From the NCBI RefSeq assembly GCF_022201045.2, contig NC_068562.1:11655001-11719000 (forward strand): a DNA stretch of 64,000 bases, written 5' to 3'. Of this stretch, positions 48,783-59,636 are shown in pieces. Each line of letters starts with the position of its first letter. Position 1 is the first letter of the stretch. This DNA is from Citrus sinensis (Eukaryota > Streptophyta > Magnoliopsida > Sapindales > Rutaceae). Both the position numbers and the translations under genes were made by a program. The notes under the pieces were generated by a model. The model did not search any database. It had not been told where the DNA came from and worked only from the letters and a program-made list of their open reading frames with translations.

Positions 48783-49935
48783 TGTTATTAAATTCTTTTC
48801 ACCAATTTTGTTATGCATTATTGATTGTTAAGATTAATATTTGATTAAATTTGTTCTTGGATTTATAAAGTTTATACATGAATATATTTAATTCTGTGTC
48901 TTTCATTAAATTGTTTACATAGAGTACTTAAGAAAACTTTGACTATTTATTATTCAATATGTTTACATGGGATGCTTAGATATCATACTATTAAATTGGA
49001 TGTTATCAAGTTCTTTTCACCAATTATGTCATGCATTATTAATTGTTAAGATTAATATTTGATTAAATATGTGTTTGGATCTATAAAGTCTATATATGAA
49101 TATAGGGAGATTGCCAATTTCCTCATATAGTAATCAACATATACCATTTTCCTCCTGCTGTTTTTATAATGGCTAAAAAACCTCCATGATAGCATAAGTT
49201 TACAATATTACCCTTATTTTCAACTACTCTTTTATTTATATTTATTATAAATTAAAAAAATCACATGAATAGAAACTAAATAAAAAATTAAGCATTAAAA
49301 ACAAGAAATATATGTTTTGCTATGAGCAAAAAATTTAATAATAAATTTTTTTTCTTGTACTTATTTATTTTGTGAAAATTTTTCTTATAATAAATATATA
49401 AGAAAATTATTATAAAATGATAAAAAAAACTATTAGAAGAAAACTTGAATGAAAAATTAAAATTTATTATAAGATAAATAATAAAATTTTTTGCCTATAC
49501 TTTTTACATTTATTTAAAAATATTACACCGTGTTTATTATAAGAAAATATTCACAAAATAAATAATTATAAGAAAAAAGTGTTACTATTAATTTTTTTGC
49601 TCATATCAAAACATATATTTCTTATTTTTAATACTTAATTTTTTATTTAGTTTCTATTCATGTAATTTATTTAATTTATAATAAATGTAAATAAAAGAGT
49701 AGTTGAAAATAAGGGTAATATTGTAAACTTATGTTGTCATGGGGGTTTTTTGCCATTATAAAACAGTAGGGGGTAAATGATATATGTTGATTACTATAGG
49801 GGAAAAAGTGACAATCCCCCTATGAATATATTTGATTATTGTCTTTCATTAAATTGTTTACACAGAATGCTTAGGAAAACTTTAACTCTTTGTTATTCAA
49901 TATGTTTACATGAGATGCTTAGATATCATACTATT
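48783..49935. repeat. 218-bp tandem duplication; second copy carries a MITE
   Basis: Unit 1 is 48783-49000. Unit 2 begins at 49001 (TGTTATCAAGTTCTTTTCACC) and resumes after the MITE at 49821, ending near 49935. Without the MITE the two units match along their length. Confidence 0.85.
49095..49830. mobile_element. 716-bp palindromic MITE with 10-bp target-site duplication
   Basis: The body is 49105-49820. The exact 10-bp repeat TATGAATATA is at 49095-49104 and 49821-49830. The ends are GGGAGATTG and CAATCCCCC. Inverted repeats extend at least 190 bp inward (AGTAATCAACATATACCATTT; ACAATATTACCCTTATTTTC; ACTCTTTTATTTA) and most of the element folds on itself. No coding capacity. Confidence 0.92.
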
Positions 49936-50623
49936 AAGTAGAAAAAGAACCTACACAAGATTAATTTTAATTGGGCTTAATTGTTATATCCATGAGATGA
50001 CATAAATTGACTTCGAGTTATCACTCTAAAACTGGGGATTAATTAATAATTAGGTACTAGTTGAATAGTAGTGGATTCTGAAACCTTGGTAATTTTTTTT
50101 CTTATTGAATTCTCCTTTGTTTTAATTGTTTTATTAGTTTTATTTCTCTTACAAATTCAAATTGCTCAACTAGGATATAATTAATATTAATTTTAGATTT
50201 AATTAGACTTTTCAATTTATAGCAACCCCTGTGGGTTCGACCTCGTTACCATTATTCTATTTCTAGATTCGTCCGCTTGCAAGTATATTAAAATTTTTCA
50301 CACAACATATAACTTAGCAATAGTGATAAAAAAATTATAATTATAAAATAAAAACTTAGTTTTTAGCAAATATTATTTGTAAATAATACTTTGGATAAAA
50401 ATAATAAAGATATTATAAATTTTTCATCACATAAATGGTGGATTAAATTAACTTAATTTAACTTATAAGTTACAACAACTAGTGTTTACCCAATACTTTA
50501 ATATTATAACTTAAAAAAGTATAACTACCGACCTCAATACTAAAATTTTTTACAAATTATGTTAAAAAATTTGCACTCGTGACCCATGAGGGGACTTGAC
50601 TGCAGTAAATAGAAAGTAATGTG

Positions 50624-50800
50624 AAAAGTCGCCACCACTCTGTCTGCAGACTCGGTGGTGCGGTGCTTATAGAACCACTCCACTTGGTCTGTTGGTTATG
50701 CGTCCGAGAGAATTGGTAGCTTTTAAGCACCCCTCATAAGATTCCGCCTTAATACTCCTTTCCACTTTAAATGAGGTATCCTAAAATACCTTCTTTTTTA
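50624..50800 (+). repeat. tRNA-like cassette, copy 4
   Basis: CACTCTGTC on the 5' side, CGGTGGTGCGGTGCTTATAG, CCACTCCACTTGGTC, CGTCCGAGAGAATTGGTAGC, AAGCACCCCTC, hairpin AGGTATCCTAAAATACCT at 50774-50791 with one arm mismatch, then TTCTTTTTTA. Confidence 0.75.
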
Positions 50801-50928
50801 TGAAAGAAATATATAAAAGTAAAAGCTTATTGTTAATATTTAAACTTAACAGAGAAACAATGCATAATTAGTATTGTATTGTGTAGGGGTAACACAAACT
50901 GTATAAAATGAAAAAAACAGCTAATTTT

Positions 50929-51085
50929 TCTGTTACCTATCCTCTTTATGGGCTGGATGGTCTGGGGCTTTTGTTCCATTTCACTTGGTCTTATGTTCAA
51001 GAGGATTTCTATCTTCTAAATTCTAATCATGAAACCCCTTAATTATATAACTTTAGTTGAGGTATTCTAAAAAACCTTATTTTTA
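50929..51085 (+). repeat. tRNA-like cassette, copy 5
   Basis: 5' stem ATCCTCTTT, TGGTCTGGGGCTTTTG, CACTTGGTCTTATGTTCAAGAGGATTTCTATC, hairpin AGGTATTCTAAAAAACCT at 51060-51077 (one mismatch), then TATTTTTA. Confidence 0.75.
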
Positions 51086-51313
51086 CTATGAAGGCTTTTA
51101 TAAGCCAACTAAAGTGGGATCGACTGAAAGTCACGGTGATCGTTCAAATTTTTTTATACATTAATGAAGCCTTTGAAACCAAAAAAAAAAGTCATTAAAA
51201 GAGAAATTAACAAACAATTAATGTTGGAAAAATGAGTTTATTTTTTCCCCAAGACAATTCAAGTTAATTTATGGGGCCTGCAAGTACTAAAGTCTATCAA
51301 TCGTTTTGTTATA

Positions 51314-51516
51314 ATATGATTTAGAGGGTTTGCTCCCCAGTTCGAGTCGCAGGGAAGTCGCCTTTGTTAGGAGAACCTGTGCCTCTCGGTTCGAGCGGGG
51401 ACTTCTAGTCTGAGTTGTGGTACGAGCTTAAAAATACCTCCCACAGTTGGGGCCCTCCCTAAAATACCTCGTGGTCAAAACTAAAAAAAAAAAAAATTAT
51501 ATGATTTAGAGGGTTT
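51314..51516 (+). mobile_element. SINE (likely 5' truncated) with exact 18-bp target-site duplication
   Basis: The body is 51332-51498. An exact 18-bp direct repeat ATATGATTTAGAGGGTTT is at 51314-51331 and 51499-51516. It ends in poly(A). B-box-like AGTTCGAGTCGC lies near the left end with no A-box before it, and a second TCGGTTCGAGCGG is further in. This family is different from the cassettes around it. Confidence 0.85.
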
Positions 51517-51708
51517 TCCTGCAGACTATATAGGTTAAAAATTTGCACCAACTAGAGAGGTGAGGTCAATCCTACACAATTGAAAAGTATATACGCTTAT
51601 TAATATTTAGATAAATATAATCATTTTACGTACTTTTGTTAGTGAAGATTGTTTTTTTAAATTGAGTCCCTTGAATGATAGAACAAATAAAAATAGATTT
51701 GTGAGCAA

Positions 51709-51870
51709 ATAACCAATCTTTTGTAGGGATCAGCTCGTGTGGTGCTTATTGTACCACTCCTCTTGGTCCTGGGTTCAGAAATACTGGTAGCTATTTGCTA
51801 TTGCTACCACCCTCCAAAAACATGTCTCCAGTTAACATTAAATGAGGTATTCTGAAATACCTTTTTTTAA
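51709..51870 (+). repeat. tRNA-like cassette, copy 6
   Basis: ACCAATCTTTTG, CGTGTGGTGCTTATTG, CCACTCCTCTTGGTCCTGGGTTCAGAAATACTGGTAGC, hairpin AGGTATTCTGAAATACCT at 51845-51862, then TTTTTTT. Confidence 0.75.
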
Positions 51871-52194
51871 TGAAAAATGATAATTATAATAATAACAACT
51901 AAGAGAAAAATAAGACACAATTTTAGGATTTCTTTGTAATTAAAAATATATACACGCATAATAATGAGATCAAGCAACTAATGAGTTGACGAGTAGTACT
52001 GATGGCAGATAATAGTAATAGCTTAAATTAATATATGTAAATAATAGCATAAACATGTCTTTAACTTACAAGAAAGCAGCCGTTTCAATTATGGTGTGTT
52101 TATTTATAGGATAGATAATTAAAATTGGGAATGTGATTGAATGATAGTGTTTATTATGAGAATTAATATAAGAAAAAATGATAAATTCTTCTTA

Positions 52195-52495
52195 CTGTTT
52201 GTCAAAAGTAATCATCTCTTTTCTTATATTTTAAATCTGTCAAAATCTCCCTATCATTAAAAAAAAATGTATTAACTATCGACTTTTTGTGTTTTTACTC
52301 TTTTAATATCAATATGGTAAGAACTTCTTTGCTGATCAATAAAATTTTCTACGATTAAAATCATAAAAGACACAGAAAAATGAAAATTGACATATCATTT
52401 TTAATGGCAATATATTTTTGATGGGTTTTTGAAATATCAGAAGAGGAATTATTAATTGCAACAAACAGCATGAGGATTTTGATAGTGTTACAAAC

Positions 52496-52500
<5 letters not shown>
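52195..52500 (+). repeat. Module M, copy 2
   Basis: GAAAATTGACATATCATTTTTAATGGCAATA at about 52381 matches copies near 47170 and 56520, and so do the following blocks. It lies just upstream of cassette copy 7. Confidence 0.7.
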
Positions 52501-52532
<32 letters not shown>

Positions 52533-52557
52533 TTTATTATTATTATTATTATTATTT
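52495..52557. repeat. (AAT)n / (ATT)n palindromic microsatellite
   Basis: About 14 AAT units run directly into about 8 ATT units. The tract can fold back on itself with almost no loop. It lies at the end of module M copy 2. Confidence 0.9.
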
Positions 52558-52620
52558 AACGTTTCAAAAAGTGCAAAAGTAAAATAATTTGTAATGTTTT
52601 TAGATAAATAAGTATTTATA

Positions 52621-52795
52621 ACAACTTTTGCACCAGCTCTCGTTATATGGCTTTGTGGTATGTTACTTGATGCTTATCATATCACAAGTCATCGCTTCGA
52701 GTAGAGCTAGTAGCTTAAGCAACAACAAACAGAAACAGAAGCAATGCGATTAATTGCTCGTCAATTGGAGGTATTACAAAATACCTTTCTTTTGT
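52621..52795 (+). repeat. tRNA-like cassette, copy 7
   Basis: 5' stem CACCAGCTCTC, TTTGTGGTATGTTACTTG, TCATCGCTTCGAGTAGAGCTAGTAGC, hairpin AGGTATTACAAAATACCT at 52769-52786, then TTCTTTTG. Confidence 0.72.
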
Positions 52796-54458
52796 TACAA
52801 ATGCTTATTTATTTTCTATTCCGACAAAAATATACCTACGTAGATATACTTTGCCCTCTTCAAAAAAAAAAAAAAAAAAAAGGATAGATATACTTTGCCC
52901 GTGGAGGCCTGTAATACTCTTTTTAAAACTTATTTTCTCCTCTGTTAGGCGGCGTTTTTTTTTTCTTTTTTTTTTATTATGAAATCTTAACAAATCTGAA
53001 TTACTCTCAATTTTAAATAGAGCTGAATATCCGAATCTAAATAATATGTTTATTTCTTGGTCTGTATCGCTACAAATAAATATTAAATTATTTGTTTTTT
53101 AACTTAAAAAATAAAAAAACTAGTATTTTTACATTTGTGCCTTTTCAAATTATAAATGTTAAACAAATAATAAACATCTCAAAGAATGTAAATATGATAA
53201 TATACTATCATAACATAAATCATGTTCAATTAAATAAAATCCTTTAATATTCTAAATTAGTATATGTTAAACAATTCTATTCTAGTTTATGATGCTTTTA
53301 TATGAAAAATATTCACAAAAAATTATGAAGATATATAATGCTAATTTGAAGAAAATAAGAAGATAAAAATAATAATAATAGTCTACCACTATATTATCAC
53401 AAGTTATAGAAATGGATTAATAATTAGGTAAGGATGAAAATTAAATAAAAAATATTATTAATAATTAATAATTTAATATTAATCATTAAATTTCAATTAG
53501 GTAAGGATGGAAATTAATTAATTATATAAGGATATTTTTGAGAATATATGTTAATTATATCAATAAGAATTTTTAGATTAAGTAAAAAGTTAAAAAAAAA
53601 TTAGTTTAATAACTTAATAACTGAAATTTTTCCTTAAGTTGAAAAAACAAATAAACTTAAAGAATTAACTGATTAAAATTAAGTTAATTAATTCATTAAA
53701 TAAAAAAACAAACAAACTAACAACCCTTACTCTAACAAAAGTGCAAAATACCCACGAGTTGAATTTCAATTCTGGAGTTTTATTTCTCATTTGGAAAATA
53801 TTACACCAAATCGTTGTTTATTATGCATTAAACAAAAGTAGGTACGATTACAGTACAAAAATTATGAAGATATATAATGCTAATTTGAAGAAAATAAAAA
53901 GATAAAAATAATAATAATAGTCTACCATTATATTATCACAAGTCATAAAGATGGGTAGTAATGTTAAGTATTAAATTTCAATTAGGTAAAGATGAAAATT
54001 AATTAATTACATAGGGATATTTTGGAGGATAATTTATAATTATATCATTTAAAATTTTTAGATTAAACAAAAAGCTAAAAAAATTTGTTTGATAACTTAA
54101 TGACTGAAATTTTTCGTTAAGTTGAAAAAACAAATAGACTTAAAATGTTAATTGATTAAAATTAAGTCAATTAAGTCATTAAGTTAAAATAAACCAACAA
54201 GCCTTACTCTAACAAAAGTGCAAAATATCCAGGAGTTGAATTTCAATTCCAGATTTTGATTTCTCATTTGGAAAATATTACACCAAGTTGTTGTTTATTA
54301 TGCATTAAACAAAAATAGGTATGATTACAGTACAAAATTTATCATGCGAAATTAAAGTACGTGCATACATACATATCAGGATTTTGGTGAATTTTTTTTT
54401 TTGTTTCTTTTTATATTCTATCGGTCTATACAAATTATACATAAAACTAAAAAGATGC
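52796..54458. repeat. AT-rich DNA with a ~0.5 kb tandem duplication
   Basis: About 53316-53858 and 53859-54335 are two head-to-tail copies (shared: ATTATGAAGATATATAATGC; CAAAAGTGCAAAATA(C/T)CCA; GAAAATATTACACCAA(A/G)). Unit lengths differ because of indels. There are no open frames of note. Poly(A) and poly(T) runs lie near 52862 and 52960. Confidence 0.7.
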
Positions 54459-54620
54459 GTCTGTTCGTTACTAATCCTCTTTGATAGATCGGTGGTGTGG
54501 GGCTTTTATGTTCCAGAGCACTTGGTCTCAGGCTCGAGAGGATTGGTATCTATCTATTTTCTATCTGATCAAAAACCCCATTACCTTGATTGAGGTATTC
54601 TAAAATACCTTCCTTTTACT
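54459..54620 (+). repeat. tRNA-like cassette, copy 8
   Basis: 5' stem ACTAATCCTCTT, CGGTGGTGTGGGGCTTTTATG, CACTTGGTCTCAGGCTCGAGAGGATTGGTATC, hairpin AGGTATTCTAAAATACCT at 54593-54610, then TCCTTTTA. Confidence 0.78.
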
Positions 54621-54803
54621 ATAAAAGCTCAAAGCTCTATTTTCTTCCCTTCTCCAAATTGGAGATATTAAGCATGATCACCACACAGGTCTCAAGAGTC
54701 AAGACATACATTGAGGAATTAACAAATAATGAACAAATGATATTGGAAATATGAGTGCTTTTTTTTTTTTTAATAATCCAAGTTAATTTAGGGCTCACAA
54801 GTA

Positions 54804-56260
54804 GAGCTGACAAAATTTGACATGACGTGATTACTTAAAACGAACACAATACGAATAAATTGGTATAAGCTGTCAAATTTGACACGATTATTAAATGGGC
54901 TGGATCTAGGTTGACACGATTTTTTTTGTGTTGGGTTAAAATTAAAGGTTTTGGCCTATTTATCCAATTAATGACATGATTATATTTTTCATTTTAAATT
55001 TATTTGTAGATTTTTATCATCAACTCAAATATTGAACATGATTTTTTTTTTTTTACTTTTTTGGGAGGATGAACATATAAATAGTGTTTAATTTATAAAA
55101 TTTTATATAGATTTAAACTTTAATAGTATAAATGTATAATTAAAATATATAGGAAATGGAACCAAAAGCTCGCCAAAATTAATTTATTTTTGGGATTCAA
55201 GGTACCTCACTTAATGATGGTATGGGGGCTGTTTTGGGCTTCAAAGAAGGTAAAAAAGAATGGGAAAGGGGTTGATAATGGTGAGAGATCATATGTGGGG
55301 TGAGATTGCTTAAAATAGCGTCTTTGGACCTGTAAAATAACAAAATGAGATTAGAGGTGGAGCCGGCAATTATTGGCGACCACACTTCGACGCTCAAGTA
55401 AGCTATTTAAACTTTTATGCAGTTGAGAGCTTGCAAGCTCTCTCAAATTGGAGGCTGGAGGTTGAAGAAGACCTCAGCCCTTCATTTTGTGCGTGTTTTT
55501 TGTAACGAGTGTGTGAAAGATAGGACATTATTACCTTTATATAGTACACCCTAGGTACTCTGCTACGTGGCACATTTTTAGTGGTGATTCTACTGTCATT
55601 TCTGAATTCACACGATCTTTTACCTTCATAATGACTTCTTGGACTGTTATGGGCATGCTTGAAGAGTAAGGAGGTAGTTTTGGCAGGCTTTGTCGTTTTG
55701 TGTACATGGTGTACACTACATGTGGTTTAGGTTGCCTTTGTAGAAGTTGTCTGGACAGCTACATGTGTGACAATTAAAGACCACTGTCCTTTGCATGCTA
55801 CTTTTGGCTTTTTGCAGGCATAACAGCCAACTGTCCCCCCTTTTCTCACAAGATATTCCTTATTTGATTTTTTCCAAATCAAATATTCTCTTTTGGTGAT
55901 AAAGATAGCATATGTGATATATATTTTTGGTTTTGGATGTTTTCTTTAATACTTTAATTTTGTCATAACGTATCCAGCGTATCAACTCGGTCAACAGGTG
56001 GAGTTGGTATAGGTTGGGTACCCCATGAGGGCAGTCACCAAAACCTACTCATGGACACTTGGCACTTTATTTTTTATTCTCTATTTATTCCCCCCCCCCC
56101 TCCCCACACATAAGTGGGTTATTGGGTAACCCATTTATTTTTCGTGTTAGGTTAGAGCTACAATATTTTGATACGATTATCAAATGAGTCGTGTTTAGGT
56201 CGATTTAAATTTGACACGACACGAAGTTGACGCAACACGAACATACCTTGGAGGCCTGTT
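54804..56260. mobile_element. TA-flanked element with short inverted ends, containing LTR-like sequence
   Basis: The left end GAGCTGACAAAATTTGACA and the right end (reverse complement GAACTGGCAAAACAGGCC) are imperfect inverted repeats, each bordered by TA. ACACGA-rich sequence (GACACGATT; GACACGACACGAAG) follows inside both ends. About 55190-56060 differs in texture. On the minus strand it reads like an LTR (minus-strand GTGAGAAAAGGGGGGACAGTTG), and CGACGCTCAAGT(A/T)AG recalls the Tat LTR above. A separate insertion is likely. End positions are approximate. Confidence 0.4.
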
Positions 56261-56404
56261 TTGCCAGTTCTACTTGCAAGTAGCAATTAAATGCAATTTT
56301 TATTAAAAAAATTGTTATAATCTACAATATTAAGATATCGGTGCTGTTTAATTGATTTTCTTATATATACTCTTATTTTTATTATACAACAATTATGGGA
56401 ATTA

Positions 56405-56695
56405 TAAAAAAAAATCGAACCTTTTTGTCTTTTTACTCTTTCACCACTAATGTGATAAAATCCACTATTAATCAATAAAATTTTCGATGACTAAAATCAT
56501 AAAAGATACAAAACAAAAATGAAAATATATCATTTTTAGTGCCAAGATAGTTTTGATGAGTTTTTAAAATATCGGAAGAGAAATTATTAATTGCAACGAA
56601 CAACTTGGGGATTTTGATAGTGTTACGGACCAAATATTTCCACAGCTCTTAAAATTTTGTACAACACTTAAATGGAGAAAGATACAAGAGCTAAG
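56405..56695 (+). repeat. Module M, copy 3
   Basis: GAAAATATATCATTTTTAGTG, AGTTTTTAAAATATCGGAAG and TTTGATAGTGTTACGGAC match copies 1 and 2. Followed 0.25 kb later by cassette copy 9. Confidence 0.7.
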
Positions 56696-56949
56696 TATAA
56701 TTACATAATTATTTTTATTGACAAATAATTAATTATTCACAAATTTGGGATGTGCAGCACTACTCTTTTAGTTAGATTAACAGTATTTAATAGAATAATT
56801 TTTCAATTAAGGACCTTAATCGTATTACAGTGATAGCTAAATTAAAAAGTAAAATACACAAACATTAATACTGGAGATCTAACGAGTACGATTCTAACGT
56901 TTTGTGCCCTTAGAGACATAAGGGAATTTGTTTTAGACAAATAGAAAAT

Positions 56950-57125
56950 AAGTGGTCAGCTCTCACGGGCATCTTCAAGCACTCGGTGGTGTGGTGCTTG
57001 TAAAGCCGTCCCACTTGGTCTTGTGTTCGAGAGAGCTGGTAGTTTTTTAGCACCCCTCATTAAAATTCCTTCTTAAAAGTCCTTTTCACTTTAAATAAGG
57101 TATTCCAAAATACCTTCTTTTTTAC
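56950..57125 (+). repeat. tRNA-like cassette, copy 9
   Basis: 5' stem CAGCTCTCACGGGC, CGGTGGTGTGGTGCTTGTA, CCCACTTGGTCTTGTGTTCGAGAGAGCTGGTAG, AGCACCCCTC, hairpin AGGTATTCCAAAATACCT at 57098-57115, then TCTTTTTTA. The stem CAGCTCTC/GAGAGCTG is perfect. Confidence 0.8.
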
Positions 57126-57237
57126 GAAAGAAATACATAAATGTAAAAGCTTAATGTTGATAATTACACTCAAAAGATAAATAACGCACAACTAATATTA
57201 TACTAATTAAAGTTTCACAAAATTTATAAAACGGAGA

Positions 57238-57380
57238 AACAGCTAATATGGGCTGGCTGGTTTGGGGCTTTTGTTAGCGTTTTACTTGGTCTCAGGTTCG
57301 AGAGGATTGGTATCTTCTAAATTCTGATCATGAAAACCTTAATTATAAATTTGAGGTATTCTAAAATACCTTCTTTTTAC
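57238..57380 (+). repeat. tRNA-like cassette, copy 10 (5' part deleted)
   Basis: TGGTTTGGGGCTTTTG, TTTACTTGGTCTCAGGTTCGAGAGGATTGGTATC, hairpin AGGTATTCTAAAATACCT at 57354-57371, then TCTTTTTA. The 5' stem strand is missing. Copies 9+10 (56950-57420) correspond to copies 4+5 (50624-51100) as one duplicated pair. Confidence 0.75.
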
Positions 57381-57559
57381 TATAAAAGCTTTATTAATGT
57401 ATTAAAAAAGGAAAAGTTTGAACGATCACCATGATTTTCAGTCTATCAAACTTTAGTTTGCTTATAGGAGCGTTTTGAAAAAAAAAATTACTAAAAGAGA
57501 AATTAACATGCAAATAATGTTGGAATTTTTTTTTTTTTGGGGGTACAATCCAAGTTAAT

Positions 57560-58210
57560 CTATGGGATTGCCAGTAGGGGCAGGCATTAGTTGCTTAGAT
57601 CGGATTTGTAAAATCCTAAACCAGCTAAATAAACATGTCCAACCCAACTTAGTCCAATCATCAAATCATTGGGTTAGATTGGATTGGGTTGTGTTCATCA
57701 AATTGATTAAAATAAAAAATTAAATATAAAAGTAAAAAAATTATTTGTGTTTGAAATAAAATTTAAATAGAAAAAATCATTAATTCTCCATCGTAATATT
57801 GAATTTTGTTCTTATACCAAAATTCTATTAATAAACAATATGACGTAATGTTTGAATACCTATCAAACTTTTAGTAAAAATTTTAGTTTAATTTCTAAAT
57901 TTTATATTTAGAAAATTCAATCACTTTTAGATTTAACAAAAACAAATAGAAAAGAGTTTTTATATTATAAAACAATAAAAAAAGAATGTTCAATATTAGA
58001 TTTAGCAATTTATGATTTTACAATTGACAATTGATATTATTTTTTTATGGGTTTGGTTGGGTTATATGGGTTCATTTTAATGAACCTAATTATTAATCAA
58101 GTTAAAAGTTTGACCTAATCAATTCATTTAAATTTAATTAGGTTGAGTTAGATTGGATTAGATCTGATAAGTTGGGTTGAGTTTGTTCACCCTTTTTGCA
58201 AGTACTAATA
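57560..58210. mobile_element. Possible MITE rich in CCAACCCAA/GGGTTGGGTT repeats
   Basis: The left half has CCAACCCAACTTAGTCCAATC and the right half the inverse (GATTGGATTAGATCTGATAAG, GTTGGGTTGAG). The ends (GGGGCAGGCA versus CACCCTTTTTG) are poorly conserved, so boundaries are approximate. Confidence 0.35.
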
Positions 58211-58781
58211 AGCACTTTTTAAAAAAAATATAAAACGAACTGTCACATTATACATATGTTACAATCCAGAGCTTACTGATATTGGTGTTAAAACATGGTC
58301 CAAAGGCTTTTCTTGCCAAGTATATTGGTTAGAAATTTGTGCCCACTAGAGAAGTGAGATAAATCCTACACTGACGAAATATAGAGACTCTTATTAATAT
58401 TTGGAGAAATATATTTATTTTACCTTCTTTTTATTACAAAAAGTTTTTCTTTTTCTTTTTCAAATAATATATGAAAAATTAGAGTCACAAGTACAGGATT
58501 TCATCATTTCTTCTTGGTTAAAATTTCTAAGTCAATTGCACATGCAGCACACCATATCATTTTCTTTCTTTTGGTTTCATTTATAAATGAAGAAAAGATG
58601 AATACTTTTCTAGTACCTAAAATTTAAAATAATCAATTTTATTCCTATCGATTTAAGTTTTTAAGGATAAAATAGTAATTCTGTTTTATATAATGTAAAA
58701 TTCAAACAAATTTAATTTGTGACATGTAAGAAATAGTGATGATACTTGAATTGAATACTCATTGTATCGTTGTGAGTCACT
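58211..58781. other. Intergenic, AT-rich
   Basis: No gene or repeat end recognised between the two putative elements. Confidence 0.4.
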
Positions 58782-59485
58782 ATTAAAATTGGAAAAAGCT
58801 ATTTACCCCGAATTTGCTCCCCGAATCTGCGCTCCGAAATCAAAACGCACCGTTTACTTTTTTCTCTCCACATGTGTTGCTTCATTTTGCCTTCACTTTC
58901 CACTTCCTTGCTTTCACTTTCCACTTCTCTAGTTAGGCCCGTAAAGCAAGGTAAACATTTTGCTTTCACTTTCCATTTCTCTTTCCAATTAGCAGCACTC
59001 TTTTTCTTCAGGCAGATTCGTTTGTTAAGTTAGGAGGATTTCATTCCATTTTTGGTTTCAAATCCACTCAACCACGCCACTTGCGTCTTAATTCAATCTC
59101 TTTTTTTTCCCCCCTTCCCTCAACTCTTGATCGATGGTTCGTTCTCTTGCTCTCGTTCAATTTTCGTTATTGTGTTTGATGCATGTATCATCATCATCTG
59201 ATACAAAGAAGGAAATAACAAAGAAGGAACGAAATAGCAAAGCAAAGTAAAATAAGTGGACCACAGCTGGACACAACAAATTTTCTAGTTAGGCCCACAC
59301 GTTGACTGAAGAAACACGTGAAGAAACAACTTTGCTTTTGCTTTTTCTTTCCCCAGCTTTTTCCTTTCCTTTATATAAAACAAGATAATGGACACGTGAT
59401 TAACTCATAGCAAACGGTGCGATTTGATTTTGGGGTGTAAATTCAGGGTGCAAATTCGGGGTAAATAGCAACACTCATTAAAATT
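58782..59485. mobile_element. 686-bp MITE with 9-bp target-site duplication
   Basis: The body is 58791-59476, with the exact repeat ATTAAAATT at 58782-58790 and 59477-59485. The inverted ends are ~60 bp: GCTATTTACCCCGAATTTGC and, from the right, GCTATTTACCCCGAATTTGC; both then reach AAATCAAA(A/T)CGCACCGTTT. The interior (58870-59390) is not palindromic. It has pyrimidine-rich, promoter/5'UTR-like sequence (CTTTCACTTTCCACTTCTCTAG repeated; CTCTTGATCGATGGTTCG), possibly captured host DNA. Confidence 0.88.
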
Positions 59486-59636
59486 TACTAGACAATTACA
59501 AACCACAAAAATTTCAAAACTAACAATTATGCATACACACGGTGATGATGAAAGATGGATGTGAGTGATGCTTTAAGATAAAAGCCAAAGTAATAATAAT
59601 ATTAAATTTCACAGAGCAAAAAAGAAAAATGAGACA

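Larger units (their letters stand above)
48114..50307 (+). mobile_element. Probable solo gypsy LTR, interrupted by a MITE
   Basis: The right end carries AACCCCTGTGGGTTCGACCTCG at about 50225-50245 and CGTCCGCTTGCAAGTATATTAAAATTTTTCACACAAC, which resembles the last ~90 bp of many plant gypsy LTRs. A TATA box with pyrimidine-rich context (CACTATAAAAGCC, TATAAAA at 48528-48534) is in the first part, as in LTRs. The ATATAA on both sides (about 48108-48113 and 50307-50312) could be a target duplication but is low-complexity. No PBS, gag or pol follows, so the internal part is gone. Open frames at 48236-48698 are LTR sequence, not a gene. Confidence 0.45.

Noticed and set aside
55197-55397. Minus-strand 66-aa frame MSVEVWSPIIAGS...
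   Set aside because: Short, inside LTR-like DNA, no family match that I recognise.
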